From: Flavihumibacter rivuli | Lineage (GTDB): Bacteria; Bacteroidota; Bacteroidia; Chitinophagales; Chitinophagaceae | Direction: 5' to 3' | Assembly (NCBI RefSeq): GCF_018595685.2 | Contig: NZ_CP092334.1 | Coordinates: 338,001 to 402,000, forward strand | DNA: 64,000 bases | Part shown: piece after piece, positions 8,656 through 17,833 of the stretch | Layout: each line of letters starts with the position of its first letter | How positions within the stretch are numbered: the first letter of the stretch is position 1 | The notes under the pieces: model-generated | Database searches by the model: none | Told to the model about the DNA's origin: nothing | The model's input: the letters and a program-made list of their open reading frames with translations, nothing else | Program-made: the position numbers and the translations under genes

Positions 8656-10233
8656 TCAGCCCTTTGCTTTGCCCGGTCCATAAACGGCCTTTCCCGGCCT
8701 GCTGCCATTGTGTTTCCCGTTTTCCATTACCGGCTGCCCGTTGACCAGCACATACTGGAACCCGGTGCTGTAGGCATGCGGCTTATCGAAAGTGGAAAGG
8801 TCGGTTACACTTGCCGGATCGAAGACAACAATATCAGCCACCATGCCTTCCCTGATCAGGCCCCTGTCCCTGATGTTGAATTTTTGTGCAGGTAATGAGG
8901 TCATCCGCCTGATCGCTTCTTCGAGGCTGAGGATGCCCAGTTCCCTGGAATACTTTCCCAATACCCTGGCGTTGGTACCATAGGCGCGCGGGTGGGGAAC
9001 GCTATTGGTCTGGTAAACCACTCCGGCATCTGAAGCGATCATGTTGAATGGATACCGCATGAAATGCTGCACATCCTTTTCATTCATGCCATGGTAGACC
9101 ATTTGGGCACCACCCTTCCTGATGATCTCGAAAACAGTTTCAATATCAGAGCTGATTTTTGACTTCTTCCCTTTGGCCATGGTAATGGCAGAGATGGATT
9201 TGCCATTGATGCTGGTATCTGCCGTGCAGTAAGCCACTACTGCGTAATCATAATTCTTCATTTTCGCTTTTGAAGCCGTGGCCTTCATCTCCTTGATGAT
9301 GGTGGCCCTGGTTGCTTCATCGTTCAGGCGATAGACCACCGAGTCTTGTCCGCCGGATAGCACCCACGATGGCAACATGGTATGGAGGTTGGTGGAACTT
9401 GCAGTATAAGGGTATTGGTCAATGGTTACATCAAGGCCTTCTTTCCTGGCAGCTTCCACCATGGCGAGCGTTTCGGTTGACCTCCCCCAGTTTTGTTTGC
9501 CGGATACCTTGAAGTGGGAGATCTCCACAGGTATGGAAGCTTCCCTGCCAATGGTGATGGTTTCACGGATGGCATCTGTAACATTATTGCCTTCGCTGCG
9601 CATATGGCTGGCATACACACCACCATGTTTCGAAGCTTGTTTGGCAAGTCCCACTACCTCAGGCGTTTTGGAGTAGGTGCCGGGAACATAGATCAAACCA
9701 GTGGAAAGCCCGACAGCCCCTTCCTGCATCGCCAGGTCTACCAGTTTTTCCATGGACTCCTGTTCCTGTGGGGATGGGTCGCGTTTTACCCTTTGCATTA
9801 CGGCCTCCCTCACCGTATTATGGCCTACCAGGCTTGCGACATTTACGGAAGTGCCTGCGCTGTCTATCTTGTAAAGGAAACGGCCAATGCCTTCGGCAGA
9901 TGAACCTCCGCAATTACCCGTGACCAGGGTGGTAACGCCATCAAAAATGAAATTGTCTGCTGTCGGTTTCTGGAAAATGGAGCCTTCAATATGGGCGTGA
10001 ACATCAATAAAGCCAGGTGCGATCACCAATCCTTTGGCGTCAATGGTCTTTTGCGCATTGGCCTGGCTGAGCTTACCAACCGCCACGATCTTTCCATTGG
10101 CGATGGCCACATCACCGTAGAACCAGGGGTTGCCGGAACCATCAACGATCCTGCCGTTCCTGATCACCAGGTCAAAGGTTTGGGCTTTCAGGCCGGCGCA
10201 AAAAAACAAGAAGGGGAGCAATAAGTATTTCAT
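8656..10233 (-). CDS. N-acyl-D-amino-acid deacylase family amidohydrolase
   Basis: The 525-residue protein begins with a signal peptide (about 1-17), so it is probably periplasmic. An amidohydrolase fold follows: DLVIRNGRIVDGSG at the N-terminal beta-sandwich, the first metal motif HAH (His79, His81), TGNCGGSSAEG with the metal-linked Cys of D-aminoacylases, YASHMRSEG, EISHFKVSG, and ASDAGVVYQ with the late catalytic Asp. The C-terminal EGMVADIVVFDP strand returns to the sandwich. Relatives remove N-acyl groups from D-amino acids or act on similar amides. The exact substrate is unknown. It stands alone between intergenic stretches. Confidence 0.9.
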   Translation of the reverse strand: MKYLLLPFLFFCAGLKAQTFDLVIRNGRIVDGSGNPWFYGDVAIANGKIVAVGKLSQANAQKTIDAKGLVIAPGFIDVHAHIEGSIFQKPTADNFIFDGVTTLVTGNCGGSSAEGIGRFLYKIDSAGTSVNVASLVGHNTVREAVMQRVKRDPSPQEQESMEKLVDLAMQEGAVGLSTGLIYVPGTYSKTPEVVGLAKQASKHGGVYASHMRSEGNNVTDAIRETITIGREASIPVEISHFKVSGKQNWGRSTETLAMVEAARKEGLDVTIDQYPYTASSTNLHTMLPSWVLSGGQDSVVYRLNDEATRATIIKEMKATASKAKMKNYDYAVVAYCTADTSINGKSISAITMAKGKKSKISSDIETVFEIIRKGGAQMVYHGMNEKDVQHFMRYPFNMIASDAGVVYQTNSVPHPRAYGTNARVLGKYSRELGILSLEEAIRRMTSLPAQKFNIRDRGLIREGMVADIVVFDPASVTDLSTFDKPHAYSTGFQYVLVNGQPVMENGKHNGSRPGKAVYGPGKAKG

Positions 10234-10777
10234 AACAAGGGGATTGTCTTAAAATTAGGGAAAAGCAGGCATCAGGCGGAATACTAAGGGTAATTTGTAG
10301 TCGCCGCTAATGGCTAACGATTAGTTGCATTTTTTCCGATCGTTTATTCCAATATTTGTAAGGAGCTTGAAAGAAGAATGATGTAAGCTCGATGAATGGA
10401 AGCCTGATGTGGAAAATGTAATGGGCGAAGGGATACACCAGGCAATGAGGATAAGGCAATGGTTAAAGGTATTTGAACTAAGGTTTGCCTGGTGTATCTG
10501 GTAGCAGAGGCTGACTTTGGGAAAATCCTTCACCCTTTGACCGTCCGTTTTGGAAACCAACTAAAACCAAACGGTGTTATGAGCAATTAGGATACTTGTT
10601 AACTGTAATGCGTTTCAAAAGTAGCCGGACCAATGTTGATGGAGAAGGGGGAAAACCTGAATAGTGGGGGGGGTTTTTCCCGGTCTGGGTCGATGCACAG
10701 TTACCAGGATCATGGAAATGAACATATTGCCCCTTTCAGGCATTATACTGGCTAACTAAAACCAAACACTAATAACG
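10234..10777. other. 544-bp gap without a convincing gene
   Basis: No ORF here looks coding. The stretch holds a 14-bp inverted repeat (10432-10445 with 10485-10498) and two copies of a 14-base direct repeat, AACTAAAACCAAAC, at 10559-10572 and 10754-10767. Both direct-repeat copies sit shortly before an ATGAG. The second is the real start of the gene at 10778; the first is followed by a stop after three codons and could be a relic of a duplicated leader. Confidence 0.6.
10432..10498. repeat. 14-bp perfect inverted repeat with 39-base spacer
   Basis: GATACACCAGGCAA at 10432-10445 is exactly complementary to TTGCCTGGTGTATC at 10485-10498. The spacing would allow either a stem-loop in RNA or two operator half-sites about six helical turns apart. 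It lies about 280 bases before the gamma-glutamyltransferase-like gene. Confidence 0.6.
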
Positions 10778-12679
10778 ATGAGAAAAAAGGCACTCTACCT
10801 GATCTTTTTTCATTTTTCTTTTCTGGCAGTTCTTGGGCAGGCTACACAAAAGCCTGTGTTGCATGGCAAGAACTGGATGGCCATTACCGGCAAGCCATTG
10901 GCTGCCACTGCCGGTTCCATGATCTTCCAAAAAGGCGGTAATGCTGTTGATGCGGCATGTGCCATGTTGGCCGCAACCTGCACCATGTGGGACGTATTGA
11001 GTTGGGGCGGTGAGACACAGGCCCTGATCTATAATCCCAAAACAGGGAAAGTGATCGGCATCAATGCATTGGGGGTGGCACCCACAGGAGCTACTGTTGA
11101 GTTCTTCAAAAGTAAGGGACTGAATTTCCCTCCTGAGTATGGCCCACTGGCAGCGCTTACTCCCGGTACCCCTGGTGGGATTTGTTACATGCTTGCAGAA
11201 TATGGCACCATGAGCCTGAAAGAAGTACTGGCTCCAGCCATGCAGCTGGCAGCCGGTTATCCCATTGAGGCGCAAACAGCCAACAGTATCGAAAGGCAGA
11301 AGGCCAGGATCAAGGAGTGGCCTTATAGCAAGGCGGTCTTCCTGCCCCATTTGGGTGAAAAGCGTGAAGCGCCTGAGGCCGGTGAGATCTTTGTGCAAAA
11401 GGACCTTTTGGAAACCCTTACCAAGATGGTAGAAGCGGAGCAGGAAGCACTTAAAAAGAAGAAGAGCCGTAAGGAAGCCATCATGGCCGCGTACGATCGG
11501 TTTTATAAAGGGGATATTGCAAAGGAGTTTGTTCGTGGTGCACAGGAACAAGGGGGACTGATCACCCTTGAAGATTTGGCCAGGTGGAAGCCCATTGAAG
11601 AGGAACCCATGAAAGTGAATTACAAGGGCATTGATGTGTATAAGCTGCAGCAATGGACCCAGGGGCCCATGATGTTGCAGGCACTGAATATCCTGGAGAA
11701 TTTTGACCTGAAGGGGATGGGGTACAATTCCGCCCGTTACATCCATACGGTTTACCAGGCCATGAACATGTCGTTTGCAGACCGCGATTTCTATTATGGG
11801 GATCCTTATTTCCCGCCGCAGGAACCCATGACCGGGCTGCTGAGCAAGGACTATGCGAAAATGAGGGCAGCGCAGATCGGTTTTGACCGGAACAATGCCA
11901 CCCAGGGTCCCGGGGATCCCTATCCTTTTGAAGGCAAGGTGAATCCCTATCTTGACCTGTTAAAAAAGCGCGGCTTCAATATGGATACCACTCCGGCTAA
12001 CAGGAGGGGATTTGCGCCAGCACATGATACCCGATCTGTAGCGGCTTTGTCTATCGATGCCGAGTATATGGATCGCCTGTGGAGGGGAACTACTTCTGTT
12101 GAAGCTGCAGACAAGGATGGTTGGGTTGTTTCCATTACCCCAAGTGGTGGATGGATACCCGCATGTATTGCCGGGCGCACCGGTGTAGGCATGAGCCAGC
12201 GTATGCAAAGCTTTGTACTGGATTCATCGCTGAATCCATTCAATGTGGTGGAACCCGGGAAACGACCCAGGGTAACGCTTACCCCTACCATGGCCTTGAA
12301 GGATGGCAAACCCTGGTTGTCCTTTGCGGTACAGGGAGGAGATACGCAGGACCAGAACCTCCTGCAGTTCTTCCTGAATATGGTCGAGTTTGGCATGAAT
12401 GTGCAGGAAGCTACAGAAGCAGCCAATATCAATTCCAACCAGCTGTGGTTGTCGCTGGGAGGGGTGAAGACAGATGATCGCAAGCCCAGGGGAGGTAGTA
12501 TTTTGCTGCGTCAGGACACACCGGAATGGGTGCAGAAGGAGCTGCGCCAAATGGGTTACCAGATCACGCTGGATGACCGGACTAGTGGGCCGATCAATGC
12601 TATATTCTTCGACTGGAAGCACAATAGCTTCTGGGGCGGAAGTAGCAACCACGGTGAGGATTATGGAATCGGATGGTAA
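10778..12679 (+). CDS. Gamma-glutamyltransferase-family protein, divergent clade
   Basis: The 633-residue secreted protein has a signal peptide ending near LGQA (about residue 20). The family core is clear: FQKGGNAVDAACAM near the N-terminus, LTPGTPGGICYM, ITLEDLARW, then the expected self-cleavage site at RGTTSVEAADKDGWVVS with Thr438 as the likely nucleophile. Orthodox enzymes have TTHxSV here; this one has TTSV, so the His is missing. The following SGGWIPACIAGRTGVG also differs from the usual glycine loop. It should be an N-terminal nucleophile hydrolase, but glutathione may not be its substrate. It ends at a strong terminator and looks monocistronic. Confidence 0.85.
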   Translation: MRKKALYLIFFHFSFLAVLGQATQKPVLHGKNWMAITGKPLAATAGSMIFQKGGNAVDAACAMLAATCTMWDVLSWGGETQALIYNPKTGKVIGINALGVAPTGATVEFFKSKGLNFPPEYGPLAALTPGTPGGICYMLAEYGTMSLKEVLAPAMQLAAGYPIEAQTANSIERQKARIKEWPYSKAVFLPHLGEKREAPEAGEIFVQKDLLETLTKMVEAEQEALKKKKSRKEAIMAAYDRFYKGDIAKEFVRGAQEQGGLITLEDLARWKPIEEEPMKVNYKGIDVYKLQQWTQGPMMLQALNILENFDLKGMGYNSARYIHTVYQAMNMSFADRDFYYGDPYFPPQEPMTGLLSKDYAKMRAAQIGFDRNNATQGPGDPYPFEGKVNPYLDLLKKRGFNMDTTPANRRGFAPAHDTRSVAALSIDAEYMDRLWRGTTSVEAADKDGWVVSITPSGGWIPACIAGRTGVGMSQRMQSFVLDSSLNPFNVVEPGKRPRVTLTPTMALKDGKPWLSFAVQGGDTQDQNLLQFFLNMVEFGMNVQEATEAANINSNQLWLSLGGVKTDDRKPRGGSILLRQDTPEWVQKELRQMGYQITLDDRTSGPINAIFFDWKHNSFWGGSSNHGEDYGIGW

Positions 12680-12710
12680 GGAAGGAACCAGATAATTGAA
12701 TTGCCCATAA

Positions 12711-12752
12711 AAAAGACGCTGCATCCCGATCAGGGTGCAGCGTCTTTTTTTA
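12711..12752 (+). terminator. Rho-independent terminator
   Basis: Stem of about 17 bp (AAAAGACGCTGCATCCC with its near-complement) around a 5-base loop, followed by a T run. It lies 32 bases after the stop of the gamma-glutamyltransferase-like gene and faces a convergent gene. Confidence 0.85.
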
Positions 12753-12815
12753 ATATGATGATTCAGTTTCCACCGGCTAAGGTCCTGTTTAGCATTGGAA
12801 ACCTTGCATGAAATA

Positions 12816-13322
12816 TCATTTCATACCGGGCGGAAGGATATCGCTGTTCCAGATATCCTGGAAGGCTTTCCATTTCCCACCTTCCTGCTTCCAGATCACG
12901 ATGTATTTGCCTTTGTCCAGTGAAGCACCACTCCCATTGGTCATGGTATAGGTGCCCTGTTCGATGATGCGTTCTGCACAACCGGTCACGGAAACAGTAT
13001 TGAGGTCGATCCTGGCATCCATGCCGATGATCATGGCAGCCATGGGTATGGCAGCAGCCTTCCCTTCTGTATAGGGCCAGTTGGGAGCCATGATGCGGCA
13101 GTCTGTGGTGTAAAATTCTGCGAAGCCAACGGAATCCTTATTGCGAAGCCCGTTTTCAAGAATGGCATTGCCTTCATCAACGATCTTCCTCATGGTTGCT
13201 TCGTCCATGGCTGCGGGAGATGAATGGGAGCTTCCTGAATGTTGGGCCTTAGAGCCACAGGAAAGGATAAAAAAGAGGGAGCAGGCAGCAAATGCCACTA
13301 AGGCAAAATAGCTTTTGTTCAT
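12816..13322 (-). CDS. DUF4440/NTF2-fold lipoprotein
   Basis: The 168-residue product has a lipoprotein signal (lipobox ILSC, Cys22, then GSKAQ). The mature part resembles the SnoaL-like/DUF4440 branch of the NTF2 fold: EATMRKIVDEGNAI, then SVGFAEFYTTDCRIMAPN, a central EGKAAAIP, and the closing WKQEGGKWKAFQDIWNSD. The family includes isomerases, hydrolases and mere ligand-binding pockets. No catalytic set can be assigned here. It is transcribed singly and converges with the gene on its left. Confidence 0.8.
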   Translation of the reverse strand: MNKSYFALVAFAACSLFFILSCGSKAQHSGSSHSSPAAMDEATMRKIVDEGNAILENGLRNKDSVGFAEFYTTDCRIMAPNWPYTEGKAAAIPMAAMIIGMDARIDLNTVSVTGCAERIIEQGTYTMTNGSGASLDKGKYIVIWKQEGGKWKAFQDIWNSDILPPGMK

Positions 13323-13493
13323 GTTGGTTGTTTTAGGTCTCTTAAGTTACGAAAAACAATAACATGTTATATGGATTAAAATAGACTGCCTGGCCAGGGG
13401 CAATACTATTCCTGTGGGACAATTTCTGGTTATTGCCCCATCGGGAGTTTGATCTGGCATTAAGGGTTCGCCGGATTTATCCTGAGCAGCAGG

Positions 13494-14120
13494 TTAAATG
13501 ATCTGCTTCCAATACTGTTCCTGTTCCTTACGCTCGATCGCCAGCCTGGCCTCCATTGAGTTAGCCTGGAAATACTCACAGGCTTCCCTGCTATTGTGCC
13601 CAACATAGTAAAAATGGGTGTACACATCCTGTTGGATAGCCAGGGCATTTCCCTGTGCATCGGTGATCTTTTGTGGTTCACTGGCAAACGGCAACAGACA
13701 ACCGAACTTGGAAATGAGCATATTCGACAAGTCATCCTGTTCGGTGGTATTGAGCTGGTAAAATTGGTATTCTGCCATGAACAGCAGGCTGTCCAGGAAA
13801 TGGAAGACCAGCTTTACTTTCTTGTTGAAGAACCGCGTTTGGTACAACATAATGCTATGCTTTTCCAATTCGGGGTTCACCAATTTTGCCAATGGCTTGC
13901 CAAGTTGCTTCGATACTTCAGTTGTAGTGCAGTTAAAATTGAGGCCATGCACCTTGATCGGGGTGATGGTCCTGCCCAGGGGTGTGATCCCGTCCAATTG
14001 ACCGAGGATATGTTCAACCCGGGATGCATCAGCCAGCTCCTGTTGCTGGTACTGGTAGCGATTGGGATAATACCCATAACGCTGGTTTGTTTTTGATAGG
14101 ATGGATGATAGGATACGCAT
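13494..14120 (-). CDS. Hypothetical protein, 208 residues
   Basis: I do not recognise a family. The product starts MRILSSILSKTNQRYGYYP, is rich in Gln and Tyr, and has no signal peptide or membrane helix. A middle part (about residues 60-140) alternates hydrophobic and polar residues (KLVFHFLDSLLFMAEYQFY), and the tail is helical and charged (EARLAIERKEQEQYW). It is probably cytoplasmic. Flanking genes give no clue. Length and clean composition support a real gene. Confidence 0.65.
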   Translation of the reverse strand: MRILSSILSKTNQRYGYYPNRYQYQQQELADASRVEHILGQLDGITPLGRTITPIKVHGLNFNCTTTEVSKQLGKPLAKLVNPELEKHSIMLYQTRFFNKKVKLVFHFLDSLLFMAEYQFYQLNTTEQDDLSNMLISKFGCLLPFASEPQKITDAQGNALAIQQDVYTHFYYVGHNSREACEYFQANSMEARLAIERKEQEQYWKQII

Positions 14121-14294
14121 GGGGCTAAATTACAGCAATTAATTATTCGGTTGTTTGTTGGCGTTATAAAAAGATATGCACTGGATTTTTCCTTCAAACC
14201 CTCGTATGAACTGCATTCCGGCTATAGTGGAAGGTGCTCGTAAAAATACTTTTCATCATTGTTGTAACTACTCATGATAAGTAGGTGGCAATAA

Positions 14295-14323
14295 AAAAGC
14301 CGTTGCAATTTGCAACGGCTTTT
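14295..14323 (-). terminator. Terminator of the aconitase gene
   Basis: Near-perfect palindrome (AAAAGCCGTTGCAA with its complement, one to three bases unpaired at the tip). On the minus strand it ends in a T run. It lies about 40 bases past the aconitase stop. Confidence 0.85.
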
Positions 14324-14361
14324 GCTTAAGGTAAGATCCCGGGCTATTACCGGGGTGCCTT

Positions 14362-16629
14362 TTATTTCGCGAACTGCTTGCGAATGATGTTCAATGCCGC
14401 ACCGGCCTTGAACCACTCGATCTGCTGTTCGTTGTAGCTGTGGTTAGCGAGAATGGTGTCGCTGCTGCCATCCTTGTGATGGAGAACGATCTCCAGCGGC
14501 TTGCCCGGGGCAAAGCTGGTCAGTCCAACGATATCAATGCTATCGTCTTCCTGGATCTTCTCGTAATCATTCTTGTCGGCAAAGGTCAGCGCCAGCATAC
14601 CCTGCTTCTTCAGGTTGGTTTCGTGGATACGGGCAAAGCTCTTTACCAGTACGGCACGAACACCGAGGTGACGTGGTTCCATGGCAGCGTGTTCGCGGCT
14701 GGAGCCTTCACCGTAGTTTTCATCACCCACAACGATGGAACCGATACCTGCTGCCTTATAAGCACGTTGGGTAGCCGGAACCGGGCCATATTCGCCGTTC
14801 AGTTGGTTCTTAACATTATCGGTCTTTTCATTGAAGAAGTTTACTGCACCGATCAGCAGGTTGTTACTGATATTATCAAGGTGGCCACGGAACTTCAACC
14901 ATGGACCCGCCATGGAGATATGGTCAGTGGTACACTTGCCTTTGGCCTTGATCAGGAGTTTCAGGCCTTTCAGGTCAGTTCCTTCCCAGGCGGCAAATGG
15001 ATCCAGTAGTTGCAAACGCTTGGAAGCGGGATCAACGATCACCTGTACGCCACTGCCATCGGCTGCCGGGGCCTGGTAGCCGGGATCTTCAACGGAGAAG
15101 CCTTTGGGAGGCAGTTCATAACCTGTTGGGGGATCCAGTTTCACCTGCTCACCTTTTTCATTGGTAAGGGTGTCAGTAAGCGGGTTGAAGGTCAGGTCAC
15201 CTGCAATGGCCAGGGCTGTCACCAGCTCTGGGGAGGCCACGAAGGCATAAGTATTGGGGTTGCCATCGGCACGCTTGGCGAAGTTGCGGTTGAAGGAGTG
15301 AACGATGGTGTTCTTTTCCTGCTTCTCGGCACCCATACGATCCCACATACCAATACAGGGACCACAGGCGTTGGCAAATACCTTGGCGCCGATCTTGTCG
15401 AAGGTGCTAAGGAAGCCGTCGCGTTCGATGGTATAACGTACCTGCTCTGAACCCGGGGTGATGGTGAATTCTGCTTTTGTCTTCAGGCCTTTATCTGCTA
15501 CCTGCTTGGCCAGGCTAACAGCGCGGCTGATATCTTCATAGGAAGAGTTGGTACAAGAACCGATCAGGCCTACTTCTACTTTTGTCGGCCAGCCGTTTTT
15601 GGCAGCTTCTTCCTTCATCTTTGAGATGGGGGTAGCCAGGTCCGGAGTGAATGGTCCGTTCAGGTGCGGTTCCAGTTCGTTCAGGTTGATCTCGATCACC
15701 TGGTCGAAGTATTGCTCTGGATTGGCATATACTTCAGGGTCAGCGGTCAGGTGTTCACGGATACCATCAGCCAGGGCGGCCACTTCTTCACGGCCGGTAG
15801 CTTTCAGGTAGCGGCTCATGCTTTCATCATAGCCAAAGGTTGAGGTAGTGGCACCGATCTCTGCACCCATGTTACAGATGGTTCCCTTACCGGTGCAACT
15901 CATGCTGGTGGCACCTTCGCCGAAATATTCCACTACGGCACCAGTACCGCCTTTTACCGTAAGGATACCGGCCACTTTCAGGATCACATCCTTGGGGGCT
16001 GTCCAGCCATTCAGTTTGCCGGTCAGCTTAACACCGATCAGCTTAGGCATTTTCAGTTCCCAGGCCAGTCCGCTCATTACATCACAGGCATCTGCTCCAC
16101 CAACACCAATGGCGATCATGCCAAGGCCTCCTGCGTTAACGGTATGGGAATCGGTACCGATCATCATACCTCCGGGGAAAGCATAGTTTTCCAATACCAC
16201 CTGGTGAATGATACCGGCTCCGGGCTTCCAGAAACCAATACCGTATTTGTTGGATACGGAGGCCAGGAAATCATATACTTCCTTGCTCTCATGCACGGCA
16301 CGGTCAAGGTCAACCTTGCTATTGTCCTTAGCGACGATCAGGTGATCGCAATGTACTGTAGACGGAACGGCAACCTTGTCCCTTCCGGCCTGCATGAACT
16401 GCAAAAGGGCCATCTGGGCGGTAGCGTCCTGCATCGCCACCCTGTCCGGAGCGAAGTCTACATAGCTCTTTCCTCTTTCGTAAGCCTGGGTGGCCTCTCC
16501 CTGCCAGAGGTGGGCATACAATATTTTTTCTGTCAGCGTAAGGGGACGGCCAACCACTTTCCTTGCCGCTGCAACACGGGAGGGGAAGTTAGCGTACACC
16601 TTCTTGATCATCTCTAAGTCAAAAACCAT
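14362..16629 (-). CDS. acn: Aconitate hydratase, mitochondrial type
   Basis: The 755-residue enzyme interconverts citrate and isocitrate in the TCA cycle. The three [4Fe-4S] cluster ligands are visible as Cys359 in GSCTNSS and Cys422 and Cys425 in NACGPCIG. Their spacing of 63 and 3 matches the mitochondrial enzyme. Other landmarks are [26 protein letters not shown], and [18 protein letters not shown] in the C-terminal swivel domain. Length and order of domains fit the mitochondrial-type clade common in Bacteroidota rather than the 890-residue AcnA. It is monocistronic, with its own terminator and a 200-base upstream gap. Confidence 0.97.
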   Translation of the reverse strand: MVFDLEMIKKVYANFPSRVAAARKVVGRPLTLTEKILYAHLWQGEATQAYERGKSYVDFAPDRVAMQDATAQMALLQFMQAGRDKVAVPSTVHCDHLIVAKDNSKVDLDRAVHESKEVYDFLASVSNKYGIGFWKPGAGIIHQVVLENYAFPGGMMIGTDSHTVNAGGLGMIAIGVGGADACDVMSGLAWELKMPKLIGVKLTGKLNGWTAPKDVILKVAGILTVKGGTGAVVEYFGEGATSMSCTGKGTICNMGAEIGATTSTFGYDESMSRYLKATGREEVAALADGIREHLTADPEVYANPEQYFDQVIEINLNELEPHLNGPFTPDLATPISKMKEEAAKNGWPTKVEVGLIGSCTNSSYEDISRAVSLAKQVADKGLKTKAEFTITPGSEQVRYTIERDGFLSTFDKIGAKVFANACGPCIGMWDRMGAEKQEKNTIVHSFNRNFAKRADGNPNTYAFVASPELVTALAIAGDLTFNPLTDTLTNEKGEQVKLDPPTGYELPPKGFSVEDPGYQAPAADGSGVQVIVDPASKRLQLLDPFAAWEGTDLKGLKLLIKAKGKCTTDHISMAGPWLKFRGHLDNISNNLLIGAVNFFNEKTDNVKNQLNGEYGPVPATQRAYKAAGIGSIVVGDENYGEGSSREHAAMEPRHLGVRAVLVKSFARIHETNLKKQGMLALTFADKNDYEKIQEDDSIDIVGLTSFAPGKPLEIVLHHKDGSSDTILANHSYNEQQIEWFKAGAALNIIRKQFAK

Positions 16630-16832
16630 AGCTATCTATGTTTGAGGTTTGATGTATGAAAGAAATTGTTTATTTCTTCGTCCGGATAAGCCCCAGCTAC
16701 ACCCCAGAAACCTTGAAAAATGCTTGATCCCTTGGGGGAAGGGGATTTCCGGCCCGCGAATTTACCGAATAAAGCAATCTCTTTTTAACCTTTTGTGTTG
16801 TGTAATTGTTGAAATTTCCTAATTTGTCAAGC

Positions 16833-17054
16833 ATGAAAAACATCAAACACTTTATCGAGTGGCACGTGTTTGGAGTTTGCTCCTATATAGGGGAAAAAAT
16901 GGGGGTAGCTCCGGCCACCATCCGCAAGTATTTCATGTACATTTCCCTGATGACCATGGGGTCGCCCATTATCTTTTACCTGTTTGCCGCATTCTGGATG
17001 AATGTGAAACAGTATATCTGGGCGGCAAAGAGAAATCCATTAAGGTATTTCTAG
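16833..17054 (+). CDS. PspC-domain small membrane protein
   Basis: Starting at the ATG at 16833 gives 73 residues with the PspC-like order: an amphipathic start (MKNIKHFIEWHVFGVC), a VAPATIRKYFMY segment, and one membrane helix (about 40-58, GSPIIFYLFAAFWMNV). PspC proteins belong to the phage-shock envelope-stress response, but the short Bacteroidota members are uncharacterised. A strong terminator follows, so it is a single-gene unit. Confidence 0.75.
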   Translation: MKNIKHFIEWHVFGVCSYIGEKMGVAPATIRKYFMYISLMTMGSPIIFYLFAAFWMNVKQYIWAAKRNPLRYF

Positions 17055-17082
17055 CCCTGGACCAACACCCATTGATGATCCC

Positions 17083-17110
17083 ATCCCGCTCCTGGCGGGA
17101 TTTTTTATTT
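17083..17110 (+). terminator. Rho-independent terminator
   Basis: A 7-bp GC-rich stem (ATCCCGC with GCGGGAT) and 5-base loop, followed by TTTTTATTT. It ends the small PspC gene unit. Confidence 0.8.
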
Positions 17111-17142
17111 GGCCACAATGTTCCCGCCATTGTCGATCCCGG

Positions 17143-17679
17143 TCAGTCCTTGTGTTTTTTGGCCATCTCCTGGTTGAACTGTCCGGATGCCCCCTTCGGG
17201 ATGGAAAGGCTTGTCCATTCACCACCCTTGAGCATTTTGCCTAAAAAAGTGATCTGGCCAGTATGGTAAGCATAATGCCCTAACTGCCGGTTCAGGGCAT
17301 CTACCACACTATGGTTTTCATGACGGATGGTGATGGTCCTGTCCAGGTATGATTCCCGGAGATCATCTATTGCCCTCATGGTGCAGTCCCATCCTTCCTG
17401 CCAGAGTGCCAACAGTTGGTCCTTGCCCATCGGGATCGCCTCAAACTCCTCATCACGTTTGCGCCAGGGCTTTTCACCATCTTCAGTAAGGAAATTGGTG
17501 AACCTGCTGAGCATATTCCCATGCATGTGCCGGATAATGACCGCAATACTATTGGAGCCTTCTCCGGGCTGCCAATTCAGCTGTTCCTCTGTAAGTTGTG
17601 AAAAGGTTTTGTCGCCCAATTCCCTGTATCCCTTTAACCTGGCCCTGAGGCTGGTGAGATAGGAAGCTTCTACAGACAT
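17143..17679 (-). CDS. DinB/DUF1572 family protein
   Basis: The ATG at 17679 gives 178 residues beginning MSVEASYLTSL. The sequence fits the DinB four-helix bundle in its DUF1572 branch: LTEEQLNWQPGEGSNSIAVI, then IRHMHGNMLSRF with the first metal His, and a late GHYAYHTGQI with two further histidines. Such proteins bind a divalent metal at a three-His site, and several are thiol-dependent transferases. The substrate here is unknown. The gene stands alone. Confidence 0.85.
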   Translation of the reverse strand: MSVEASYLTSLRARLKGYRELGDKTFSQLTEEQLNWQPGEGSNSIAVIIRHMHGNMLSRFTNFLTEDGEKPWRKRDEEFEAIPMGKDQLLALWQEGWDCTMRAIDDLRESYLDRTITIRHENHSVVDALNRQLGHYAYHTGQITFLGKMLKGGEWTSLSIPKGASGQFNQEMAKKHKD

Positions 17680-17773
17680 GAGTAAAGTTTTTAAGATCAT
17701 GAAATGGGGATAGTGTGCATATTGACCTGGTCAAAGCTACGCAGGTTAAGGATGGCAGACTTATAAGAATCCT

Positions 17774-17812
17774 TAAAAAAAATCCCGGGCATCCATAAAG
17801 GGCCCGGGACCA
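17774..17812 (-). terminator. Terminator of the ggt gene
   Basis: GC-rich stem TCCCGGGC with GCCCGGGA around an A/T-rich loop, running into an uninterrupted T run when read on the minus strand. It begins about 20 bases after the ggt stop. Confidence 0.8.
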
Positions 17813-17833
17813 TTATAATGCATGACACCATTT

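Noticed and set aside
10321..10560. 79-codon frame on the minus strand in the gap before the gamma-glutamyltransferase-like gene
   Set aside because: Composition is not protein-like, it overlaps the inverted repeat, and no signal or domain is visible.
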